A DNA stretch of 64,000 nt. It comes from Pardosa pseudoannulata (lineage: Eukaryota > Arthropoda > Arachnida > Araneae > Lycosidae). Position numbers and translations under genes: made by a program. The stretch is taken from assembly GCA_032207245.1 (NCBI GenBank), contig CM063502.1, forward strand, positions 42,745,162 through 42,809,161. Direction: 5' to 3'. Positions 50,821 through 61,021 of this stretch are shown piece after piece (position 1 is the stretch's first letter; the number at the start of each line of letters is the position of its first letter). A model generated the notes under the pieces. That model was not told the DNA's origin. It did no database searches and was given only the letters and a program-made list of their open reading frames with translations.

Positions 50821-52999
50821 GTCATTTTTATGTCTAGTTTTGATATTTATTTTGCTTTTTTGACAATTTGATCGATTTACTTTCTTTTTTCCAAGAGTTT
50901 TGATAAATTTATGAGATTTTATGTATTCTCCTTTTTCTCTTAGGGTACTTTGTAGAGTTTTAAAAGCTGTATGAAGTCGATTTTAAGTTATGTAATTCTT
51001 ATAAAAGGACGTAATAAATGAATAATATATAAAGTTATTAAACTCACTGTCAAACAATCTATGAATAGTTTATCACATTATAATCTGGAAGTATTTTTTT
51101 CAAATTCAAGTACCTGGAGATCTACTCTTTAAACAAATGTTTTACTGAGAAGGAATTTGTGGTATATCTCAAAACTTTCAGTTGACCTCTCCATGATCAG
51201 AACTATGCTTCCGACTTTTTAACTGCATAATTCTTAACACTAAAGTAAGGGTATTATCAGATATTTTTAACTATATATTTGAATGTTGTAGCCTATTTGT
51301 AGATTTTTAGGAACCACAAGAGGTAGCTTTTAAGTTTTGTAATTTTCATAATAAGGCCTTAATACATAAAGTTACTGAGCAAATAATCAAATTGTTTTAT
51401 GTAAAAAATAGCTTTGGTAAAAAATAATTTACAATATTTACAAAAAGAAAATGCACTTTATTAGTTAATAAATCTTTATTTTTATATTTTTATTCTTTTA
51501 AATTATTTTCTTTCTACATGTTTGAAATTATGTATTATACTATTTGAGAGATATTTCTATAATCAGGGCTGTTATCCCTACTTGAAATAATATGAAGATT
51601 TTCTTAAGAAAGTAACACTTTCTTAAGAAAATCTTCAAAAATGTGAAGATTTTTTTGAGATTCAATTTTTTCTTAAGATTATCTTAAAATTTTTTTTCAG
51701 ATATTTTGAATTTGTTAAGGTGAATGAAATGTATTTGAAGATATTCTTGAGAAAATGTTAAGACAATTTGCAGAGTAACTTTATCTTTAAAATAACTTAA
51801 GAATTTTTTCAGAGATACAAATAATTTGAGATATTCTTCAGAAAATGATAAGTCAGAACTTAATAAGTGGTTTTAAAGGTGTTAAAAGGTAGAACTTAAA
51901 ATGTTTTTTTGCAAAATACTGGGTTATCATCAGCAATTATACAAATTACAGTATTTCTTTTTTTTTTAATTGAAACACAAATTTTGTAATAAGATATTTT
52001 AAAGTGATAGTAATTAATACTTTTTAATATTTTTTCCCAGGAAATATAATAAAATAATCCGATAATGAAAAATGGATAAAATTTTTATTTTGATTAAAAT
52101 TATTTCACATAAATCATTGTGGTATCATGTGTTTTAACATAATGTTTATTTTATTTTTTTATCAATTTTTTCATTACTTATTTAAAAACATAAGTATATA
52201 GTCCTAATTGCTGTGCTAAGGCATGCCAGCGTGTATCTGCTCTTCTACTTAACTGGAGCAGGTATGTTCGGTTGTCCCTGGGATGTATAAACAATTAATC
52301 CTTCCAAAGCTTAAAAGACAACACAAGAAAACTTATTTATAATATTATAAAATTAAAGATAGGACAAAAAATGTATATATATATTTGCATACATCATTAT
52401 TAAGATTTAAATATAAATTTACATGCATGATGCGGTCTGAATATAAATTTTCTGTGAGTCACCAGACAGACAGAAAAGAAGAGCCTTCTCATGCTGTGAG
52501 ATTCAAGAAATATTAGTTCTGATAATTCATAGCTATACTGTATGTGTGCGTAGATCGTCAAGTATATACAGGAGCTGATTTTGAAATCGCCAGAGCACTA
52601 CCTTTGATTTTCGAAAATAATTTTTACTCCCGGTTTAACTAAGAAATTATTTTCGGTGTGGATATTGGAGTTTGCGCTATCTTTTGGCATTGTAAACATA
52701 TCTGTGTGTATGTACATGTGTGCAATTTCGGAATTTTACGTTTATGTGAAAATACTAATTTTCATTTCAATTCCAATCGTACTTTCAAGATATTTCTCAT
52801 TTAACAAAATTCCTTTACTATACTGTTCAGTTTTCAATTTTAGATATACCGAGTTATTTATGATATCTCTTATAAAGAATTTCAGCACATCAAAGCAAAA
52901 CAATTTTTTAAATAAACTGTTTCAAATAGGATCCCAAACATAAGATTTCCAGATATTGAACACAGGTTTATACAATATTAATCTAGATCATTGTTATAA
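50821..52999. other. AT-rich DNA with a hairpin cluster
   Basis: A strong hairpin at 51594-51636 (separate entry) is followed to about 51850 by loose copies of TTCTTAAGA / AAGAT.TTCTT. The 95-codon plus frame 52656-52943 is hydrophobic near its start but carries no known domain. No gene is called. Confidence 0.4.
51594..51636. repeat. Perfect 20-bp-arm hairpin
   Basis: GAAGATTTTCTTAAGAAAGT, a 3-base loop AAC, then the exact inverse. In RNA this would form an uninterrupted 20-bp stem. Confidence 0.9.
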
Positions 53000-53002
53000 A
53001 AA

Positions 53003-53660
53003 TGTTCAAATAATGTTATTCTTGTAATTACAATATGTCCCCTAATGCTGTTATTCAATAATTTTAAGCCTCTTGGACTAAAAAATCGGAGGATGAACAG
53101 AAAAATGTATCGTAACTATGTTGGTTATTTAAAAATTTTCTGTGGGACACATTCTTTAACAAATAGTAAACAGTCGCAAATATGGAATACTAATACTTAC
53201 ATTACTATAAATCCCTAGACACTGTTCCCCCAAATAGCTCTCAAATACTGTTATTCTTATAATTGCAATACATCACTTAATCATATTATTCAATAATTTT
53301 ATGCCTCTTGGACGAAAACACCAAAGGCTAAACTGAAACGTGAATCGTAACTATTTTGACGATGTTATAAAATGTTTCACTGGGGTACGCTTTTGAACAA
53401 ATAGTAAACATTTGCTGTGATAGAACACTACTTCATACACTACTAAATCTCTAAACTTTGTTTCTAAAAATAGTACTCAAGTTGTTTTTAGAACTACATT
53501 ATACTTAAAATTATAACATATTTTTTTAATTATTTAATAATTTAATGCCTTTTGGAGCAAAATATCAAACCCTAAACTGAAAGATTCGTCGGTACTACTT
53601 TGGGGATTTTATAAAATCTTTCACTGGGGTACTATCCAAAACAAAAAGTAAATTATAAAC
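53003..53660. repeat. Three diverged tandem copies, about 240 bp
   Basis: Copies start near 53003, 53240 and 53490. Shared blocks: GTTATTCTT.TAATT.CAAT, TATTCAATAATTTTA.GCCT, TCTTGGAC.AAAA, CGTAACTA and CACTGGGGTAC, and AACAAATAGTAAAC. The third is most diverged. Non-coding. Confidence 0.7.
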
Positions 53661-53823
53661 TCCAATGAGTCATTGAAATTGTAAATGTTCATACTAGTGG
53701 TTAAAATTGCAATGTCGATCGAAAACAGAAGCCTGGGAGACTTTGATAATCTGGAAAAATATATGAATAACTATTTACTGTTTATTGGATTCCATTAAAC
53801 TTCATCTAATTTTAAATTAAATT

Positions 53824-54465
53824 CCGAAATTTTAATTTGACATAAATATAGTGAAATGCTAGGTAGCTTAAAATTAGTTAACTTTTATAAAGATTAAATA
53901 AATCATTTTCAATATTCAGCTAAAATTATAAAATTATTGTAAAACCATGCTAAAACATTGAATGTTGAATTAATATTTTAATACAATGTTTCATTTATAA
54001 TTAATTTTTAATGAAGTTCTTTTTTATTCTTTAAGGTTTCTTTAATATTTTAAGCAGATAATAATGCAGTAATGAATAGAAAACTTAGTACTTAGCTTAT
54101 TAACATACACACATGAATCTTTTGATTTTCAATGCATTTAAATTCGATATAAATTGACCGAAATTTTAATTTGACATAAATATAGCGAAATGTTAGGTAG
54201 GTTAAAATTAGTTAACTTTTATAAAGATTAAATAAATCATTTTCAATATTCAGCTAAAATTATAAAATTATTGTAAAACCATACTAGAACACTGAATGTT
54301 GAATTAATATTTTAATACAATATTTCATTTATAATTAATTTTTAATGAAGTTCCTTTTTTTAAGGTTTCTTTAATATTTTAAGCAGAAAATAATGCAGTA
54401 ATGAATAGAAAACTTAGTACTTAGCTTATTAAAAGGCACACATGAATCTTTTGCTTTTCAAAATG
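53824..54465. repeat. 334-bp tandem pair
   Basis: CCGAAATTTTAATTTGACAT at 53824 and 54158 begins two closely similar copies running through AGATTAAATAAATCATTTTC and GCAGTAATGAATAGAAAAC to CACATGAATCTTTTG. The second has a short deletion after GAAGTTC.TTTTTT. Confidence 0.9.
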
Positions 54466-54469
54466 CATG

Positions 54470-54976
54470 ACATTTGTTAAATTGAAAATATTTAGGAAAA
54501 GCTTATAAGATTTCTTGATCATTATGCTATATGCTTGCTGAAACACTGAAAACTATATAAATTCTCCCATCATTAGTGTCCTCTAGGCAAGCTACAGGAG
54601 CTGCGTCTTATGAAATATATTGTATCTAATGAGCAGAAAAATCTTAATATTAAAGAAAGATACAGACGCTTTTCTTTACTTTCAGTATTAAACAGTGTAG
54701 TATTAAAGATAAAGTTACATTATATAAAAATAATATGTAATATTTCATAACGAAAAATATCTAGCCGGATGTCTCAGTAACTGTACAATTAATTCTACAT
54801 TCAAGGGTACACAGTACCTTTCGGCATTTCAAATAGTCATTGTAACAGCCTGTTTTTAGTTTCAGCATAAAACAAATTGTTATTCTCCTGCTAGAATGAA
54901 GGTATTATAGCTTCCCCAACAACAATAGTAATTTAGTTTATTTTAAAAAAATATTTAGTTTTCTATTTCAATAGTA
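54470..54976. other. AT-rich DNA, no gene identified
   Basis: No feature seen before the Helitron 5' end. Confidence 0.4.
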
Positions 54977-55525
54977 TCCCCTATATAATAATAGCCCAAC
55001 TTATCTGTCAGGCTGTCCTAGAATTTATGAAGCGGTTGGGCCTGGAGCGGATAGAGGCATCCATATTGGATTCTTGATGCGTTAGGGTTAGCAAAATTCA
55101 AAGCTAGTAAAGTTTATCTTCTCCTAAACTATCCATCCGATTCTAAAATAAATTGATATAAATATGCTTCATATCACAGAGAAAAATACTGTCGTCTTTT
55201 AAAACTTTCGAAATCTACCCCTTCCCCTCTTTTCGAGCATTTAATGTCATTATTTAAAGCCCTATTTTCCCCTGTTAAGAGCAGGTGATTAAATTTATCA
55301 ATTTATAACGTAATAAATAGGCAATTTTTTTTCTAGCATTATGATGTCATTCCTTTAACCATCTCATTCAATCATTTCTTATTTTAAATTATTTAAATAT
55401 CGTCTGCATTATTTTCATACGTTTTATCACTGAACTTAGATGTTACTTAAATAATTTTTTTTTATATTTATTTTAAATAACAAATTAGATACATCTATGA
55501 TAATTTTAAATTTAATCATCAATTA

Positions 55526-58036
55526 TAACATAGGATGAATATCCCCCCCCCCCTTATTTATGAATATTTCCCACTTATTTTTCTTTTCGGCTTTGACTTT
55601 TTCCTTCGTGTTTTGCCATCATTTTATCGTGGTGAAACCCTCAAAATACCCTTCTGTGGTAAACTATTAAAGCGCAATTAGTATTTTAGCGCTTTTAAAG
55701 CTTCAATGTTGATCCGAATCACCGATTGGACTAATTCGTAAAAGCCTGAGAATGCACAATGTCCCGCTTCACCATCCCTCCCTCCCTTCACTGCCAACCT
55801 ATAGCGAAGCGCGAATCCTTATCACTGACTTCATGTAAACAGCAGTCCTAACTCTGTGAAAATGGCTTCGAGTTCCTGTGAAAATGTGCCTGATGACTTT
55901 TCTATATTTGCGACAAATATAATGTCATTAAAAATCGCAAGAGGAACATCACAGACTAAGTAAGATGGCTTTATTTTGAGTATTTTGGCATGAAACTCGG
56001 AGATATAATAATCCTCATAAAGTTTGTGTGCAGTGTGTCAATAGTTTAAGTTTATGCTTCAAAGGAAAGAAGACAACCTTAAGATTTGTAATTCCAATGG
56101 TATGGAGAGAGCCAAAAAAACCACTTTTATGACTGTTACTTTTGTTCCTGCCACACCCATGGATATAATCGAAAAATTTCAAGCTAATATCGAGCCCTAT
56201 AAACATTTCCCTGACCATACGCTCCGTTCTTCATGGACCTGATGTACCAGTGCCTTTACCTTCGACATAATTGCCAGTCTCTCTTCCGAATCTTCTGATT
56301 GAACATCCTGAAGTTCAAGAATCCGATACAGAATATAATCCCTTTGAAGACGACTCCCCTCGGCTTTTCTCTCAGGTTGAACTTAATGATTTGAGTAGAT
56401 ATCTGGGCCTTTCCAAAGAGGCAGCAGAATTATTAGGCTCCAGATTGAAAGAAAAAACTGATTGGCCAAAGGAACCACTTTCTATTGGTACAAAGGGAAT
56501 TTATTCAGTATTTTTTTTTTGAACACGAGAACCTCGTTTATTGCTCCTGGATTGATGTCAAAATTTAAGATTCCCTACAATAAAGACGAATGGAGGGTTT
56601 TTATAGATTTGTCAAAAAGGAGCCTTAAAGCTGTCCTTCTTCATCAAGGAAACCAATACAAGTCTGTGCAGCTGGACACTCAGTGCATTTAACCGAAAGG
56701 TATGAAAACCTAGCTCTCGTGCTCGACAAAATAAAATGACACCCGCGGTTGGACCATTTGTGGTGATTTAAATATCATCACCATTCTTCTCGGTCAACAA
56801 AACGGGTATACAAAATTTCCTTGTTTTATTTGTGAGGGGGACAGCCGTGACAAAACCCAACATTGGGACCAAAAAGAATGGCCAAAAAGGCATAATCTTG
56901 TGGCAGCCACCACAAATGTAATTCGAGAAAGGTTGATTGATCCAAAAATGTTTTTACCTCCCTGCACTTAAAATTAGGTGTTATGAAGCAGTTTGTTAAG
57001 GCTCTTCCAAAAGATGGTGGCTGCTTTAAATATATGTGTAAAAAGTTTCCTGATATATCTGAAGCCAAATTGAAAGAGGGAGTCTTCGTAGGACCAGACA
57101 TTCGAACACTTATTAGGGATAACAAATTTGAGACAACCATGACATCAAAGGAAAAAGGAGCTTAGGTTGCCTTCAAAGATATTGTGAGAAAATTTCTGCG
57201 AAATCACAAAAATCCCAAATTTAAAACAATTATTAACAACATGCTGAACGATTTTCAAGTGTTGGGTTGCTACATGAGTGTAAAATTGCATTTTTTTCAA
57301 TCACATTTGGGCTTTTCTCCCGAAAATATAAGATCAGTCATCGAAGAACAGGGAGAAAGGTATCATCAAGACATCAAGAATATGGAGTGAAAATATCAAG
57401 GAAGATGGAACAAGAATATGCTTGGAGACTATTGTTGGATGTTAGGAAGAGATGAAGTTAAAATTGAACATAAAAGGAGATAGTCAAAAAGAAATTTTAA
57501 AGAAAAAAAAGCACGTAACTGATTTGAAATGTCTTTGTTTCGTCCTCAATTTCGAATTTGTTTCAAACTTACATTTATTTCATGTATAAACCTTAATAAA
57601 ACACCTAAAAATAGGTCGTTGAGGTTTTTTTTAGAAATTTCTTATAAAATTAATGTAAAAAACGAGGGAATTTTTTATTTCACCCAGGTGGGGTTCAAGC
57701 GTTCTGGCAGTGATGGTTTTTATTCTTGATATACAAAATATATATATTTTTAATTTTATTGTTGTTTAAAAATTAATAGGCCTTACCATGAACAGATTAA
57801 AGTAACTCACATGAATAGATAAAACCCACTGTTGCCAGTTAGTACAAGCAAACAGTTCATAAGAGCATTTTTTTCATATAGGACATTACCAGTAATATGT
57901 ATATCAATTTTACAAAAAATCCAGACTTGATGGAAAAAAATGGAGATCATTTCGAAATCAGCTTACCAAATAACTTAAAAATAAGTAAAAACTTCTCTTG
58001 TATTTTTCAAAAATTTCAATTTTGCAGGCCTGTGTA
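55526..58036 (+). mobile_element. 2.5-kb insert in Helitron, candidate unclassified transposon
   Basis: The boundaries are fixed by the interrupted Helitron. The ends show a weak inverted match: ATAACATAGG on the left and, inverted, ATTACACAGG on the right. A clean target duplication is not resolved. Inside lies one long decayed gene on the plus strand (55862-57520), with a C11-12 run upstream at 55541-55552 and AT-rich sequence after it. Size, single gene and precise insertion suggest a mobile unit. The alternative is DNA captured during Helitron replication. Confidence 0.55.
55862..57520 (+). pseudogene. Multi-copy family protein, frameshifted; possible transposase
   Basis: I recognise the conserved blocks as a family of uncharacterised proteins present in many copies in arthropod and some other animal genomes, but cannot name its function. 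Visible in shifting frames: start MASSSCENVPDDF; FYICDKYNVIKN and FEYFGMKLGD; DCYFCSCHTHGYNRK (Cys pair, about 56131); LFSQVELNDLSRYLGLSKEA (56370-56430); WRVFIDLSKRSLKAVLLHQG (56592-56650); GDLNIITILLGQQNGYTKFP then CFIC and QHW (56765-56865); MKQFVKALPKDGGCFKYMCK (from 56983); and EEQGERYHQDIKNME (57346-57390). The acidic residues in FIDLSK, GDLN and EEQGERYHQD are spaced as a DDE-type triad might be, with a CxxC and H between the second and third; that reading is inference. Several stops and shifts make it inactive. Confidence 0.65.
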
Positions 58037-58417
58037 ATTTTTTGTTGAAATGAAAATTTTATGACCGGTATTAAAAACAAATTCTTTTATAAAAGTCTAG
58101 GAGTCTATTTCACCAACTAATAAATATCTAGCGTTTAAGTCATATATCTTTGAAAATTAAGAAGTTTGTTCGTTTGTGTGTCTGTCTTTTATACATAACC
58201 ACACGGTTTGACTAAATGAATTCAGCGTGATTTTAAACTGCATTCACAGTATCGGGAGACTTTAGAGAAGTACGAAAATAAACAGAATTATTGAGCGTGT
58301 ACCAGATAATTCTCAGCCAAAAAAAACAAGCCTTTTTTTACCTGCCTCATAGGGTATTTTACAATTCTGGCAAATTAAAAATTTTACTGATCGGTCAAAT
58401 GACAGACTAAAAGCTAG

Positions 58418-59030
58418 TAATTTTTATATTAACATAAAATATAAATCAAACGTTGAAAAATGAAATTCTCTTACTTTCAAGACACTTTTGGTATATGTAT
58501 AATAGGAACTAATTTGTATATCAAATTGAAAAAAAAACTCTTTCATTCTGTAAACAAAACCTTAAAAGATATTTGAAAATTTAAAATTTGAAAATTATTA
58601 AGAAATTGGAAATTAAACAAATAAGCCTTTATCAAGTAATAAAACAAAATATGTTGCTCGTATATTTTAGGGTCTTAGAATAAAAATGAATATTAGCTTC
58701 TACTTGAAATAATAAATTAGTTTCTAATTTACAAATTTCAAAAGTTATTTTGTTGGTAAATGTATTACTAATTTTTTTACAGATTTTATGTTCTTTTAAA
58801 TGCATTTCTTCAAATAACAAAGCTAGATAATTTTAAACAGAGAGGGACTTTTGTTATATTGAATCAAAATTATAATATAACAATGACTTCCATCTCTAAA
58901 GGTATTAAGCTCCATTAAATAAATGACATTGTAACATTGCGATTATCAGTTTTCAATTCACAATATACACTCGATCTGGTAGGACAACAGAAGCGTCTAA
59001 GAGTCTGGGAAAGTGGTACTAATGGGCAAA
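58418..59030. other. AT-rich DNA, no gene identified
   Basis: No feature seen. Confidence 0.4.
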
Positions 59031-59037
59031 AGAAATT

Positions 59038-59570
59038 TGTTACGGTCCTGCCCTTGACAGGCCTTCTTTAATGATTGAAGGAAGTAGACATGGGACGAGT
59101 CACATGTTGGCGCCGGCTAGCAGCGAATCCCAAACTAGTGGGACGTTCTTATCCCAAAGGACTAAACCAATCAGGGAGAGGTGACCGACTGACGGTACAA
59201 GGTGGATAATCCACAGAGGGAAGAAAAGGAGGAACTTTGGAAGGAAAGAAAAATGGCATCCACGAAGTGGAGGTGGGATAGTTATTTTTTCTGAGCAGAT
59301 CTCCTATTTTTATTGGCGGCTCGATGTGAGCTGTGAGTGTACACCAAGGGCAACTTGTTTCTTGGAGACCTGACCTCCAATCTGATAGTTTTAGGCTCAT
59401 CAGGAGTCCTTTCGATAAATTCCCCAGTAGTCTTTTCACTCTGTTCAAATTTCTACCAGTCTGGAAGACCCATGTCTCTTCAGAAACTGTTTCGAAATTT
59501 TATTCTGTGCATTAAATATCTGTTTTTGTTACTAAACCTGTGTTCATGATCTTTGAGTTTGCGTGACGGC
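59038..59570 (+). mobile_element. GC-richer block, candidate LTR or retroelement piece
   Basis: The block is clearly less AT-rich than its surroundings. It opens TGTTACGGTCCTGCCCTTGA, a plausible LTR start, and holds TTGGCGCCGGCTAGCAGCGA near 59107, an AATAAA-poor body and ...TTTGCGTGACG near 59568. I could not find matching target duplications, so the right edge and the class are uncertain. The frames on it (for example 59149-59448 minus) show no known domain. Confidence 0.35.
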
Positions 59571-59599
59571 TATATGCTATGAAGACTAGACAAACCCCG

Positions 59600-59791
59600 T
59601 GAGCTGAACGAAGACCGAATAGTAAGAGCGCTGATCTTTGGTACCGGAGTTTGTGGATTCTAATAATACTGTGGCATGGCTGTTTGTAACCATTCAAAAT
59701 TGGTTTTAAGCAGTACGTCCCGGTCTCATTAGCCTTCCTGTTGCAAAAAAGTGTACCATAGCGCTCCAAGCCAAACCAAATCAAACCAAAC
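59600..59791 (+). mobile_element. tRNA-derived SINE
   Basis: Head GAATAGTAAGAGCGCTGATC, TTTGGTACCGGAGTTTGTGG; B box worn; body TGGCATGGCTGTTTGTAACC, TTTTAAGCAGTACGTCCCGG and TCTCATTAGCCTTCCTGT; end AGCGCTCCAAGCCAAACCAA followed by further CAAAC units. The 160-codon minus frame 59512-59994 is this SINE read backwards plus AT-rich flank. Confidence 0.85.
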
Positions 59792-59794
59792 TTT

Positions 59795-60552
59795 GAGACG
59801 CCACAACATAAATAAATATAAATGAAAATAATAATCAAAACGGTTTTAAAATAATTTTCTATAATGAAGAAATAGGAATTTTTTCTACAATGTCTACAAA
59901 TTCTAATTTTTAAAAATAAGTTTAAAAAATGTTTCCTTTCTTCTCTGTTGTATACATCAATAGTTAACTTTTTAGTTTTAGAAAAAATATACAAATGTGT
60001 TTAAGGCAATAGTCGGCAGGAGGCAACTATGATCTGGAAGCCAAGTCGGTCGACTTGAAAGATCTATCTGCTTCGTCATAAAATAAAAAAATATGTGATA
60101 TTTATACAATATAATAATTTACAATCAGGAAAATGACTATCCACAATCCTTTTCCATCTTGTTTTAATTATTGTACACAATAGTGGTTTAATGTCATTTG
60201 GAAATCAAAAAGATGTGTAAGGATTTTTTCTCCTTAACTAGGAAAAACCAATATAGATGAATCAGTGTTTACATGTGAAAGAAAGTTCATTTTAAGTTCC
60301 ACCCAGTACTTTTCTTGTATTACTTTATTTTTTTATACGGATATTACTTTATATTTTTATACGGATAGATGGCAGAAAGATAGATTCGATGTAGATAGTG
60401 GTAAGTTATAAAAATATAAAGTATACCTATTTCGGTTAGAGTGGATAGTCATCAAATATTTGAACCTCAACAAGCCTGATAAAAAGAGTAAATTTGTTTC
60501 GGAGTTTTATGGTCTTAAAAACGAGTGCACCTGAAAATATTTATTATCTTTA
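59795..60552. other. AT-rich DNA, no gene identified
   Basis: A short direct duplication (TTATTTTTTTATACGGATA near 60325 and TTATATTTTTATACGGATA near 60349) is the only structure. Confidence 0.4.
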
Positions 60553-61021
60553 TCTATAAAATTCTTTGGTCCGTGTGCTTGTAATAGAACTCCTCCTAAA
60601 CGGCTGGACTGATTTTGACGAAATTTTGTGTATGTAATTTAGTTGATTCGAGAATGGTTTATATTCACAATTTGATCCGATAGAAAATGTTTTTTTATTA
60701 AAAATTCAGAATTACGCTCTTATTGGGATCATTATAATGCCATTTAAAACCCTTTACTGCCAACGTATCTGTAGTGCTGTGGTCAGCGCAGCGGGCTTCA
60801 GTACATGTCCCAGGATCAGATCCCCATACTGGCGATGTGGGAATTTTAATTTAATCTAATTACGTTTGTGATGACTGTAAGTGTGGTGGCGTCAAGTATT
60901 TTTAAAATAATTTTTTCCTTACTTTTCAACAAAAATGTTCCAATTTAAAATTTATTTAAAAACATTTTATAATTTTGGAATTACAGCATTAAAACAAGAC
61001 AATGTCTGTCGGGTCGTCTAG
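60553..61021 (+). mobile_element. Second-family Helitron, non-autonomous
   Basis: Starts A|TCTATAAAATTCTTTGG and ends ...GTCTGTCGGGTCGTCTAG|T. CTCCTAAACGGCTGGACTGA near the 5' end and GTCTGTCGGGTC before CTAG are features I associate with a widespread arthropod Helitron family. A short stem AGACA-a-TGTCT lies about ten bases before the end. No Rep/helicase; 469 bp. It is unrelated to the TCCCC family elsewhere in the window. Confidence 0.55.
60765..60835 (+). other. tRNA-like segment inside the Helitron
   Basis: GTGGTCAGCGCAGCGGGCTT resembles an A box (TRGCNNAGYGG) and GGATCAGATCC, about 30 bases on, resembles a B box. It is a worn tRNA or SINE head, not a folding tRNA gene. Confidence 0.5.

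Larger units (their letters stand above)
54977..58417 (+). mobile_element. Helitron of the copy-A subfamily, split by a 2.5-kb insert
   Basis: The left part (54977-55525) starts TCCCCTATATAATAATAGCC after an A and follows the family to ...TTAATCATCAATTA. The right part (about 58037-58417) resumes at TTTTTTGTTGAAATGAAAAT, exactly where the left part stopped, and ends in a worn hairpin and CTAG before a T. Both halves lie in the same direction, and both have the segments that define the copy-A subfamily. Together they make about 930 bp, close to copy A (822 bp) once about 100 bp of extra sequence at 55098-55205 is allowed for. The 2.5 kb between them is therefore an insertion into, or cargo of, one Helitron. 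Confidence 0.8.

Noticed and set aside
59512..59994. 160-codon minus frame
   Set aside because: Half of it is the SINE at 59600-59791 read backwards, and the rest is AT-rich flank.
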